From DAOTXK01 sp034435395 (lineage in GTDB: Bacteria; Chloroflexota; Anaerolineae; Aggregatilineales; Ch27): a DNA stretch of 16,458 nt. Made by a program: the position numbers and the translations under genes. The DNA lies in contig DAOTXK010000410.1 of NCBI GenBank assembly GCA_034435395.1, forward strand, positions 1 through 16,458, in the 5' to 3' direction. Below, piece after piece: positions 7,672 to 14,149 of the stretch (positions are counted from its first letter, which is position 1; every line of letters starts with the position of its first letter). The notes under the pieces are model-generated. The model was not told the DNA's origin and did no database searches. It saw nothing but the letters and a program-made list of their open reading frames with translations.

Positions 7672-7677
7672 ATTGTA
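7672..7677 (-). promoter_or_regulatory. -10-like element TACAAT for the minus-strand glycosidase/dehydrogenase pair
   Basis: The minus strand reads GCGTACAATC. A start near 7665 would give a leader of about 190 nt running through the 12-bp repeats before the ATG at 7474. Support is consensus only. Confidence 0.35.
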
Positions 7678-7708
7678 CGCGGTTTTGACCAAGGGGGGAG
7701 TGCTCCCA

Positions 7709-8362
7709 ATGGATAACAAACAACTGGTACTGGACATCGTCGCCAAAACGCGCCTGGTGGCGGTGATCCGCCTGCCCAGTCTGGAGACGGCCGTCGATCT
7801 GTCGCGGGCGTTGATTGCTGGTGGCGTGACGGCGCTCGAATTCACCATGACCAGCCCCAACGCGCCGCAGGCCATCCGGGATGTTAAGGCGGCGCTGCCC
7901 GAATTCGCCCAGGGCAAAGCCATCGTCGGCGCGGGGTCGGTCAACAGCCCGGAGGAGGCTTACCAGGTGCTGGAGGCCGGGGCGCAGTTCATCGTCTCGC
8001 CCAGCACCAAGCTCCCGGTCATTCAAGTGGCCAGGGCCGCCGGGGTGCCCGTCATGCCCGGCGCGTTCACGCCCACCGAGATTGAAACGGCCCGGGAAGC
8101 GGGCGCGGACGTGATTAAGGTCTTCCCGGCGGATACGCTTGGTCCGGCGTACATCAAGGCCGTGCTCGCCCCGCTGCCCCACCTGAAGCTGATCCCCACC
8201 GGCGGCGTCAGCCTGGATAATATCGCCGCCTACATCCAGAGCGGCGCGTTCGCCGTCGGGGTGGGCACCGCCCTGCTGGATAAACCCGCCGTGGCCGCCG
8301 GGAACTGGGCCGCCGTCACCGCCAAGGCTGCCCAATACGCTCAGGCTGCCGCCAATGCCTGA
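7709..8362 (+). CDS. eda: 2-dehydro-3-deoxy-phosphogluconate aldolase / 4-hydroxy-2-oxoglutarate aldolase
   Basis: A 217-residue class I aldolase that splits KDPG into pyruvate and glyceraldehyde-3-phosphate, the last step of the Entner-Doudoroff and uronate routes. Family motifs are all present in order: LVAVIR (Arg21), ALEFTM (Glu44, general acid/base), IVGAGSV, QFIVSPSTK, VPVMPGAFTP, then VIKVFPADTLGP with Schiff-base Lys137, and LIPTGGVS (phosphate binding). The length is normal. ATG 7709 follows GGGGGGAG with eight-base spacing; the TTG at 7673 is rejected. kdgK follows after 98 nt on the same strand, matching sequential pathway steps. Regulation is probably shared through the divergent repeat region upstream and the repeat/palindrome block downstream. 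Confidence 0.93.
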   Translation: MDNKQLVLDIVAKTRLVAVIRLPSLETAVDLSRALIAGGVTALEFTMTSPNAPQAIRDVKAALPEFAQGKAIVGAGSVNSPEEAYQVLEAGAQFIVSPSTKLPVIQVARAAGVPVMPGAFTPTEIETAREAGADVIKVFPADTLGPAYIKAVLAPLPHLKLIPTGGVSLDNIAAYIQSGAFAVGVGTALLDKPAVAAGNWAAVTAKAAQYAQAAANA

Positions 8363-8403
8363 GTCTTGTTAGCAGGACGACCGATGGTGTTGGGATATAT
8401 GGC

Positions 8404-8450
8404 CGGTAATTGGGGATAATCGCCGCTTAAGTGGCGATAATTGGGGATAA
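8404..8450 (+). promoter_or_regulatory. Direct repeats flanking a palindrome upstream of kdgK (putative operator)
   Basis: Two 16-bp direct repeats CGRTAATTGGGGATAA lie at 8404-8419 and 8435-8450 with one mismatch (31-bp period, three helical turns). Between them is an 18-bp near-perfect palindrome centred on CTTAAG (8420-8437, arms TCGCC/GGCGA). The block ends 10 bp before the kdgK ATG, so it could bind a regulator or fold in mRNA next to the Shine-Dalgarno site. Confidence 0.5.
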
Positions 8451-8460
8451 AGGGGGAAAC

Positions 8461-9492
8461 ATGGGGAAAATTGTCGCCTTTGGGGAGATCATGCTCCGCC
8501 TGTCGCCGCCCGGCTACCAGCGATTTGTGCAGGCCCGCAGCCTGGACGTGATCTACGGCGGCGGCGAGAGCAACGTCCTGGCCTCGCTGGCCAGTTACGG
8601 CCAGGAGGTGGAGTACGTCACCCGCCTGCCCGCCAACGACATCGGCGACGCCTGTATCAACTACCTGCGCCAGTTCGGCATCGGCACGCGGCACATCGTG
8701 CGGGGCGGGGACCGGCTGGGCATCTATTTCCTGGAGATGGGGGCGGCCCAGCGGGGCAGCAAAGTGATCTACGACCGCGCCGGGTCATCGCTGGCCACCA
8801 TCCAGCCGGGCATGATCGATTGGGACGCTGCCTTCGCCGGGGCCGACTGGTTCCACTGGACCGGGATCACGCCGGCCATCTCCCAGGGCGCGGCGGAAGC
8901 CTGCCTGGAAGCGGTTCAGATCGCCCAACGGAAGGGCCTGACCGTCTCCTGCGACCTCAACTACCGCAAGAAGTTGTGGGGATGGGGCAAGAAGGCAAGC
9001 GAAGTGATGCCGGAACTGGTCAGCCACTGCACCGTAGCCATCGGCAACGAGGAGGACGCCGACAAAGTCTTCGGCATCAAGGCCCCGGAGGCCGACGTGA
9101 TCAGCGGCAAGGTTGAGGCGGAGTCCTACCGGTACGTCTGTGAGCAGCTGGCCGAGCGCTTCCCCAACCTTAAGACTATCGCCATCACCCTGCGCGGCTC
9201 GCTCTCCGCCAGCCACAACACCTGGAGCGCCATCCTGTGGCATGACGGCCAGACCTACCTCGCGCCGACCTATGACATCACCTTCATCGTGGACCGGGTG
9301 GGCGGCGGCGATAGCTTCATGGGCGGCCTGATCTACGGCCTGCGAGTCTATGAGAACAAACAGGACGCGCTGAACTTCGCCGTGGCGGCCTCCTGTCTCA
9401 AACACACCATTTTCGGCGACTTCAACCTGGTCAGCGTGGAGGAGGTGGAGAGGCTGATGGGCGGCGACGTGTCCGGTCGCGTCAGCCGGTAG
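8461..9492 (+). CDS. kdgK: 2-dehydro-3-deoxygluconokinase (PfkB-family sugar kinase)
   Basis: A 343-residue ribokinase/PfkB-fold kinase that would phosphorylate 2-keto-3-deoxygluconate to KDPG, the substrate of the adjacent aldolase. Visible motifs are VAFGEIMLRLSPP at the N-terminus, the GGGESNVLASLA sugar-binding segment, VIYDRAGSS, CDLNYRKKLW (typical of KDG kinases), and the C-terminal PfkB signature DRVGGGDSFMGGL with catalytic Asp284. ATG 8461 follows AGGGGG closely; the longer frame from 8431 is rejected because it would begin inside the palindrome block. It is the second gene after eda. Substrate assignment rests on the motifs plus the neighbour and is strong; a related 2-keto-3-deoxy sugar such as KDGal is possible. 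Confidence 0.9.
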   Translation: MGKIVAFGEIMLRLSPPGYQRFVQARSLDVIYGGGESNVLASLASYGQEVEYVTRLPANDIGDACINYLRQFGIGTRHIVRGGDRLGIYFLEMGAAQRGSKVIYDRAGSSLATIQPGMIDWDAAFAGADWFHWTGITPAISQGAAEACLEAVQIAQRKGLTVSCDLNYRKKLWGWGKKASEVMPELVSHCTVAIGNEEDADKVFGIKAPEADVISGKVEAESYRYVCEQLAERFPNLKTIAITLRGSLSASHNTWSAILWHDGQTYLAPTYDITFIVDRVGGGDSFMGGLIYGLRVYENKQDALNFAVAASCLKHTIFGDFNLVSVEEVERLMGGDVSGRVSR

Positions 9493-9644
9493 GTCGCGGT
9501 AGCGTGTCTGTATTCTCCGCTCACTCCTGCCCTTGTCTGGTCCGTCGAATCAGCGTGGCCAGAACAGGCGTTGATGGTAGAAGATACTCCCAGGGATCGA
9601 CAGGGCTATGGCCGGGTGCATCCGGAGCCCAGGGGCAGGCCGTG

Positions 9645-9664
9645 ATGGGCGTTCGCGCGCCCAT
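9645..9664 (+). other. Perfect inverted repeat in the kdgK-glucosidase spacer
   Basis: ATGGGCG (9645-9651) and CGCCCAT (9658-9664) flank a 6-nt centre. There is no U-tract. It may be a terminator-like hairpin after kdgK or an operator. The spacer 9493-9771 otherwise shows no gene. Confidence 0.35.
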
Positions 9665-9665
9665 G

Positions 9666-9709
9666 GATCGCCTGGCCGGGGGTGCTTCGACTGATCGCCT
9701 GTGCCGGGG
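9666..9709 (+). repeat. Imperfect 16-17 bp direct repeat upstream of the beta-glucosidase
   Basis: GATCGCCTGGCCGGGG (9666-9681) recurs as GATCGCCTGTGCCGGGG (9693-9709), a 27-bp period with one inserted base. The second copy ends 62 bp before the glucosidase ATG. A regulator-binding role is possible. Confidence 0.45.
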
Positions 9710-9771
9710 CGGGCTTCCGGGGTTTGCCCCATGCGATTGCCTAACTCAACAATGCCTTATGGAGAGAATCG

Positions 9772-11124
9772 ATGACTGATGAACAACCGACCCTGATCTT
9801 TCCCCCCGGTTTCATCTGGGGCGCGGCCACGGCCTCCTACCAGATCGAGGGCGGGGTGGCCGAAGACGGGCGTGGCCCCTCGATCTGGGATACCTTCTCC
9901 CATACGCCGGGCAAGGTTCTCAACGGCGATACCGGGGACGTGGCCTGCGATCATTACCACCGCTGGCGGGAGGATGTCGAACTGATGGCCTCCCTGAACC
10001 TGAGGGCCTACCGCTTTTCCATCGCCTGGCCGCGTATCCTGCCCCAGGGGACGGGGGCAGTCAACCAGGCCGGGCTGGACTTCTACAGCCGCCTGGTGGA
10101 CGCGCTGCTGGAGCGGGGCATCGAGCCGTTGGTGACGCTCTACCATTGGGACCTGCCGCAGGCGTTACAGGACCGGGGCGGCTGGCCCAACCGCGCCATC
10201 GTGGACGCCTTTGTCCATTACGCCGACGTGGTCACGCGCGCCCTGTCCGACCGGGTGGCGTACTGGGTCACTCACAACGAGCCGTTTGTGTTCACCTTCG
10301 TCGGCTACCTGGAAGGGCGACACGCGCCGGGCCTGCGCGACTGGCGGCTGGCCACGCAGGCCGCGCACCATGCCCTGCTGGCGCATGGGCGCGCCGTGCC
10401 CGTCATCCGCGCCAACGGGGGGGAGCGCACGCAGGTGGGGATCGTCCTGAACCACACCTGGGTGATGCCGGACACCGATTCGCCGCCGGATGCCGCCGCT
10501 GCCCACCGTCTCGACGGCTTCATCAATCGCTGGTTCCTCGACCCGCTGTTTAAGGGCGGCTATCCGGCGGATATGATGGCGCTTTACGGCCAGGACGGGC
10601 CGGAGGTTCAGGCTGGCGACATGGAGGCCATCGCCGCGCCGCTGGACTTCCTGGGCACCAATTATTACACCCGGACGGTGGTCCGGCATGCCGACCTCCC
10701 GCCGCTCAACGCCGAGCGCGTCAGCCGCGATCATGAGCTGACCGAGATGGGGTGGAGCATCTATCCTGACGGGCTGTACCGGTTGCTCAAACGCCTGCAC
10801 CAGGAGTATCAGGTCCCGAACATCTTCATCACCGAGAACGGCGCGGCCTTCCCGGACGACGTATCGCCGGATGGCTCGGTGGACGATCCGCGCCGGCTGG
10901 ATTACATCCGGCAGCATCTGACGGCGGCGCACCGGGCCATTCAGGACGGCGTGCCGTTGCGCGGGTACTTTGTGTGGTCGCTGCTGGATAACTTCGAGTG
11001 GGCGTTCGGGTACAGCAAACGCTTCGGCATCACCCGCGTTGATTACGACACGCTCAAGCGCACGATCAAGACCAGCGGCCGGTGGTATGCGGGGGTGATC
11101 CGCGACCACGGGTTCGCGGGGTGA
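9772..11124 (+). CDS. Glycoside hydrolase family 1 beta-glucosidase
   Basis: A 450-residue GH1 enzyme, the usual length for the family. It would remove terminal beta-linked glucose (or galactose/fucose) from oligosaccharides in the cytoplasm, since no signal peptide is seen. The N-terminal family signature FIWGAATASYQIEG is present. The acid/base is Glu170 in THNEPF and the nucleophile Glu355 in ITENG. The GH1 aglycone and substrate segments YHWDLPQAL and WSLLDNFEWAFGY are also intact, so it should be active. ATG 9772 has GGAGAG five bases upstream. It lies 279 bp after kdgK with its own repeat-containing spacer, so it may be separately controlled. It would supply free sugar to the adjacent oxidation and KDG steps. 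Specificity among beta-glycosides cannot be set from sequence alone. Confidence 0.95.
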   Translation: MTDEQPTLIFPPGFIWGAATASYQIEGGVAEDGRGPSIWDTFSHTPGKVLNGDTGDVACDHYHRWREDVELMASLNLRAYRFSIAWPRILPQGTGAVNQAGLDFYSRLVDALLERGIEPLVTLYHWDLPQALQDRGGWPNRAIVDAFVHYADVVTRALSDRVAYWVTHNEPFVFTFVGYLEGRHAPGLRDWRLATQAAHHALLAHGRAVPVIRANGGERTQVGIVLNHTWVMPDTDSPPDAAAAHRLDGFINRWFLDPLFKGGYPADMMALYGQDGPEVQAGDMEAIAAPLDFLGTNYYTRTVVRHADLPPLNAERVSRDHELTEMGWSIYPDGLYRLLKRLHQEYQVPNIFITENGAAFPDDVSPDGSVDDPRRLDYIRQHLTAAHRAIQDGVPLRGYFVWSLLDNFEWAFGYSKRFGITRVDYDTLKRTIKTSGRWYAGVIRDHGFAG

Positions 11125-11134
11125 GCGCCTCCCG

Positions 11135-11157
11135 GCGGCGGTCGCCCCGGTCGCCGC
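11135..11157 (+). terminator. GC-rich hairpin after the beta-glucosidase
   Basis: GCGGCG (11135-11140) pairs with CGCCGC (11152-11157) across an 11-nt loop, 10 nt after the stop. No U-tract follows, so this is a weak terminator candidate. Confidence 0.3.
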
Positions 11158-11181
11158 AGTGGTCTGACCGCTGATCGCGGA

Positions 11182-11187
11182 TACAAT
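11182..11187 (+). promoter_or_regulatory. -10-like element TACAAT upstream of the cupin gene
   Basis: The context GCGGATACAATACG resembles the other GCG-R-TA-type -10 regions in the window. A start near 11194 gives an 80-nt leader. No clear -35 is seen. Confidence 0.4.
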
Positions 11188-11273
11188 ACGCCTCCATGGG
11201 GAACGTCCGGGCGAGGCGTCCGCCTAGATGCTCACCGTCGATGCCAGGATCAGGTGGAGGAGAGGAGGACGGC

Positions 11274-11621
11274 ATGGGAACGGTAAAGCAGGCGGCGGTC
11301 GGGCGGGAGATCATTGGGGCGGGCCGCCAGCGCTACCTGGCCCACACCGACCGGTTGATGCTGGTCGTCATCGACTTTGACGACGGGCCGGCGGATGAGC
11401 CGGACCCGCCCCATTCCCATCCGCACGAGCAGGTGACCTACGTCGCCGAGGGAGAGATCATCTTCTTCCTGGACGGCCAGCCAACCCGCCTGGGGCCGGG
11501 CGACCTGTTCACCGTGCCGCCGAACGTGCCCCACGCCATCCAGCTGCTGACCGGGCACGTCCGGCTGGTGGACGCCTTCACGCCGCTGCGGGAGGACTTC
11601 CTCAGCGATAGCCAGCGGTAG
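11274..11621 (+). CDS. Single-domain cupin protein
   Basis: A 115-residue cupin beta-barrel. Motif 1 is PPHSHPHEQVTYVAEGE (His47, His49, His51, Glu52 as likely metal ligands) and motif 2 is LGPGDLFTVPPNVPHAI (His87). Small cupins of this type bind a metal and act as sugar isomerases, dioxygenase-like enzymes or ligand sensors; in sugar-acid clusters they often accompany dehydrogenases and lactonases. The exact reaction cannot be told. Start ATG 11274 follows AGGAGG with five-base spacing; the longer frame from ATG 11196 lacks a ribosome-binding site. The last codons and the stop lie inside a 10-bp tandem repeat (11603-11656), so the C-terminus is prone to length change. The FAH-family gene begins 75 nt downstream and is probably cotranscribed. 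Confidence 0.85.
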   Translation: MGTVKQAAVGREIIGAGRQRYLAHTDRLMLVVIDFDDGPADEPDPPHSHPHEQVTYVAEGEIIFFLDGQPTRLGPGDLFTVPPNVPHAIQLLTGHVRLVDAFTPLREDFLSDSQR

Positions 11622-11656
11622 CCAGCAATAGCCAGCAATAGCCAGCGATAGCCAGC
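11603..11656 (+). repeat. 10-bp tandem repeat spanning the cupin stop codon
   Basis: The unit GCCAGCRRTA recurs at 11611, 11621, 11631 and 11641, with a partial copy before (11603-11610) and after (11651-11656). The TAG stop (11619-11621) is made by the junction of the first two units. A 10-bp unit is not a multiple of three, so slippage would shift the cupin reading frame. Confidence 0.9.
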
Positions 11657-11696
11657 GCCGCGCGCCTGAGGCGAAGAACTGAAAGGGATTCCGCGT

Positions 11697-12587
11697 ATGT
11701 TTTTGCTGACTTTCAAATCTGATGATGGCCTCCGACTCGGAGTCCGGACGGCGCAGGGCGTGATCGACGTGAAAGCCGCCGCGGAGGCGCTGGGCGCGGC
11801 GGATGTCCCGGCCAGCCCGGCGGCCTTTTTCGCGGATGGGCTAGCGCTGCTCCCGGCGCTGCGCGCTCTGGTGGCGGAGGCCCGGCAACGGGCGGCGGGC
11901 GCGGCCTGGCTGCTGGACGAGGCGGCGCTGACGTATGGCCCCGCCGTGCTCAACCCCGGCAAAATCCTGTGCGTGGGCCTCAACTACCGGGCGCACGCCG
12001 CCGAAACCAACGCCCGATTGCCGGAGACGCCGGTGCTGTTCTCCAAGTTCAACAACACCATCGCCGCGCCGGGCGAGTCGATCCCGCTCCCGCCCAACGC
12101 CGTGCAGTATGACTACGAGGCGGAGCTGGTGGTGGTGATGGGGAGGCGGGCGCGTTCCGTCGCCGAGGATGAGGCGCTGAGTGCCGTGCTCGGCTACTGC
12201 AATGGCAACGACCTCAGCGCCCGCGATTTGCAGTTCCGCACCAACCAGTGGTTGTTGGGCAAGACGCTGGACCGGTTCCTGCCCCTCGGCCCCTACCTGG
12301 TCACGGCGGACGAGGCGGGCGATCCCCAGGCCATGCCGATCCGCTGCTGGCTGAACGGCGAGCTACGCCAGGACTCCACCACCGCTGACATGATCTTCAG
12401 CGTGGCCCACATCATCAGTTACGCCAGCCAGTACATGACGCTGGAGGCGGGTGACATCATCTCCACCGGGACGCCGTCGGGCGTGATCCTGGGGCGGACG
12501 GAGAAGGTGTGGATGAAACCCGGCGACGAAGTGACCGTCGAGGTCGGGCCGCTGGGCCGCCTGACCAACGTCATGAGCGGCGGCTGA
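11697..12587 (+). CDS. Fumarylacetoacetate hydrolase (FAH)-family protein
   Basis: A 296-residue FAH-fold enzyme. A small N-terminal domain (about 1-75, FLLTFKSDDGLRLGV) precedes the catalytic domain that starts at KILCVGLNYRAHAAE. Divalent-metal ligands are visible as Glu141 and Glu143 in YDYEAELVVVMG and Asp172 in NGNDLSARD. The family signatures GKTLDRFLPLGPY and GDIISTGTPSGV are intact. Members hydrolyse or isomerise 2,4-diketo and 2-oxo acids; one branch handles 2,4-diketo-3-deoxy sugar acids, which would suit this cluster, while others are homocatechuate-pathway isomerases. I cannot choose from sequence. ATG 11697 has AAAGGGA about eight bases upstream. It sits directly after the cupin gene on the same strand. 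Confidence 0.9.
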   Translation: MFLLTFKSDDGLRLGVRTAQGVIDVKAAAEALGAADVPASPAAFFADGLALLPALRALVAEARQRAAGAAWLLDEAALTYGPAVLNPGKILCVGLNYRAHAAETNARLPETPVLFSKFNNTIAAPGESIPLPPNAVQYDYEAELVVVMGRRARSVAEDEALSAVLGYCNGNDLSARDLQFRTNQWLLGKTLDRFLPLGPYLVTADEAGDPQAMPIRCWLNGELRQDSTTADMIFSVAHIISYASQYMTLEAGDIISTGTPSGVILGRTEKVWMKPGDEVTVEVGPLGRLTNVMSGG

Positions 12588-12694
12588 CCGGTTATGCCCG
12601 CCTGGCCGACCGGCGGATCACGGCTGTGGCCGGTTGAGTGAGACAGACGGGCATGGAGCCGTGGCCAGGCCATCGCTCCCCTCAGAAAATGCGA

Positions 12695-12700
12695 TATACT
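12695..12700 (+). promoter_or_regulatory. -10 element TATACT for the maturase-like gene
   Basis: The context is AATGCGATATACTTGG. GCCATCGCTC lies 26 bp upstream (12669-12678) and recurs 27 bp before another -10 at 14866. A start near 12707 leaves a leader of about 53 nt. Confidence 0.5.
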
Positions 12701-12732
12701 TGGTCTGTTGACATTTGCGTCTGCCGCCTGTT

Positions 12733-12744
12733 GATGCCGGCATC
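12733..12744 (+). promoter_or_regulatory. Perfect 12-bp palindrome before the maturase-like gene
   Basis: GATGCCGGCATC is fully self-complementary. It lies between the inferred transcription start and the Shine-Dalgarno GGAGAG (12748-12753). It could be an operator or a leader hairpin; chance is not excluded. Confidence 0.35.
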
Positions 12745-12759
12745 TCCGGAGAGTTCCCC

Positions 12760-14106
12760 ATGACTGATCGGGCCTCGCTGCCCACCGCCGGGACGGCGAA
12801 CGTCCCTCCGCCGGCCTTTCACGTGATGCTCAAGCCGCGCGGCGCGATCTGCAATCTGGACTGCGCGTACTGCTACTACCTGTCCAAGGAGCGGCTTTAT
12901 CCCGGCAGCCGTTTTCGGATGGCCGATGATCTGCTGGAGGAGTTCACCCGCCAGTACATCGAGGCCCAGCGCGTGCCGGAAGTCACCTTTAGCTGGCAGG
13001 GGGGCGAGCCAACGCTGATGGGCCTGGAATTTTTCGCGCGGGCGGTCGAACTCCAGCAGAAATACCGCCGTCCCGGCATGAAGGTCTACAACGCCCTGCA
13101 AACCAACGGCACGGCGCTGGATGACGATTGGTGCCGCTTCTTCAAAAAACACGACTTCCTGGTCGGCCTCAGCCTGGATGGGCCGCGCGAAATGCACGAC
13201 GCCTACCGCCTGGACAGGGGCCAGCGGCCAACCTGGGCGCGGGTCATGGCCGGCCTGGAATTGCTCAAGCGGCATGGGGTCGAGTTTAACATCCTGACCA
13301 CCGTCCACGCCGCCAACGCCGATCACCCGCTGGCGGTCTACCGCTTCCTGCGGGATGAAGCGGAGGCGCAGTTCATCCAGTTCATTCCCATCGTGGTGCG
13401 GGCGAACGAGACCGGCTTCCAGGCAGGCGAGGCGGTCGCCCCATACTCGGTCACCGGCCCCCAGTACGGGGACTTCCTGATCGGCGTGTTTGAGGAATGG
13501 GTGCGGCGCGACGTGGGCCGCGTCTTCGTGCAGATATTTGACGTGGCGCTGGCCGCCTGGCTGGGGAAGCGACCCGGACTGTGTGTGTTTGAGGAGACGT
13601 GCGGCCACGCCCTGGCCCTGGAACACAACGGCGACCTGTACGCCTGCGATCACTTTGTGGAGCCGAAGCATAAGCTGGGCAACATCCAGGTGATCCCGCT
13701 GGCCGAGCTGGTCGCTTCCGACCAGCAGCGGCGGTTCGGGCTGGACAAACGGGACCGGCTGCCCCGCTACTGCCAGGCGTGTGAGGTGCGTTTTGTGTGC
13801 CACGGCGGTTGCCCCAAGAACCGCCTTGCCCATACCCCGGACGGCGAGCCGGGATTGAACTACTTGTGCGCGGGCTACCGGGCCTTCTTCAACCACATCG
13901 ACGGGCCGATGCGGTTCATGGCCGCCGAGTACCGGGCCGGGCGGCCCCCCGGCAACATCATGGCCCACCTGGCGCGGCAGGACGCAGCGCTGGAAAAAGC
14001 TTTTGCCAGGGCCGGGCGCAACGATCCCTGCCCCTGCGGCAGCGGCAAAAAGTATAAGCATTGCCACGGTCGGCGGGAGCGGGTCCCCACCACTGACCGA
14101 TGCTGA
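12760..14106 (+). CDS. Anaerobic sulfatase-maturating-enzyme-like radical SAM/SPASM protein with C-terminal SEC-C motif
   Basis: A 448-residue radical SAM enzyme. The 4Fe-4S/SAM site is CNLDCAYC (Cys31, Cys35, Cys38), followed by FSWQGGEPTLMG and LQTNGT, the pattern of anaerobic sulfatase maturases. The C-terminal half has the SPASM cysteines that bind two further clusters (CVFEETCGHALALE, ACDHF, YCQACEVRFVCHGGCPKNR, LCAGY). The protein ends with a SEC-C zinc motif NDPCPCGSGKKYKHCHG (about 421-437). Known relatives convert a Cys or Ser of type I sulfatases to formylglycine under anaerobic conditions. No sulfatase lies in this window, so the client is elsewhere or is another protein. ATG 12760 has GGAGAG six bases upstream; the longer frame from 12715 is rejected. 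It is convergent with the candidate selenoprotein. Confidence 0.9.
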   Translation: MTDRASLPTAGTANVPPPAFHVMLKPRGAICNLDCAYCYYLSKERLYPGSRFRMADDLLEEFTRQYIEAQRVPEVTFSWQGGEPTLMGLEFFARAVELQQKYRRPGMKVYNALQTNGTALDDDWCRFFKKHDFLVGLSLDGPREMHDAYRLDRGQRPTWARVMAGLELLKRHGVEFNILTTVHAANADHPLAVYRFLRDEAEAQFIQFIPIVVRANETGFQAGEAVAPYSVTGPQYGDFLIGVFEEWVRRDVGRVFVQIFDVALAAWLGKRPGLCVFEETCGHALALEHNGDLYACDHFVEPKHKLGNIQVIPLAELVASDQQRRFGLDKRDRLPRYCQACEVRFVCHGGCPKNRLAHTPDGEPGLNYLCAGYRAFFNHIDGPMRFMAAEYRAGRPPGNIMAHLARQDAALEKAFARAGRNDPCPCGSGKKYKHCHGRRERVPTTDRC

Positions 14107-14149
14107 GCGAGCCGACCGGGCACATCCTCGCTCCCCCTGAGACAGACCG

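Noticed and set aside
9504..9779. 91-codon plus-strand ORF before the beta-glucosidase
   Set aside because: No ribosome-binding site or motif; it overlaps the repeats and the glucosidase start.
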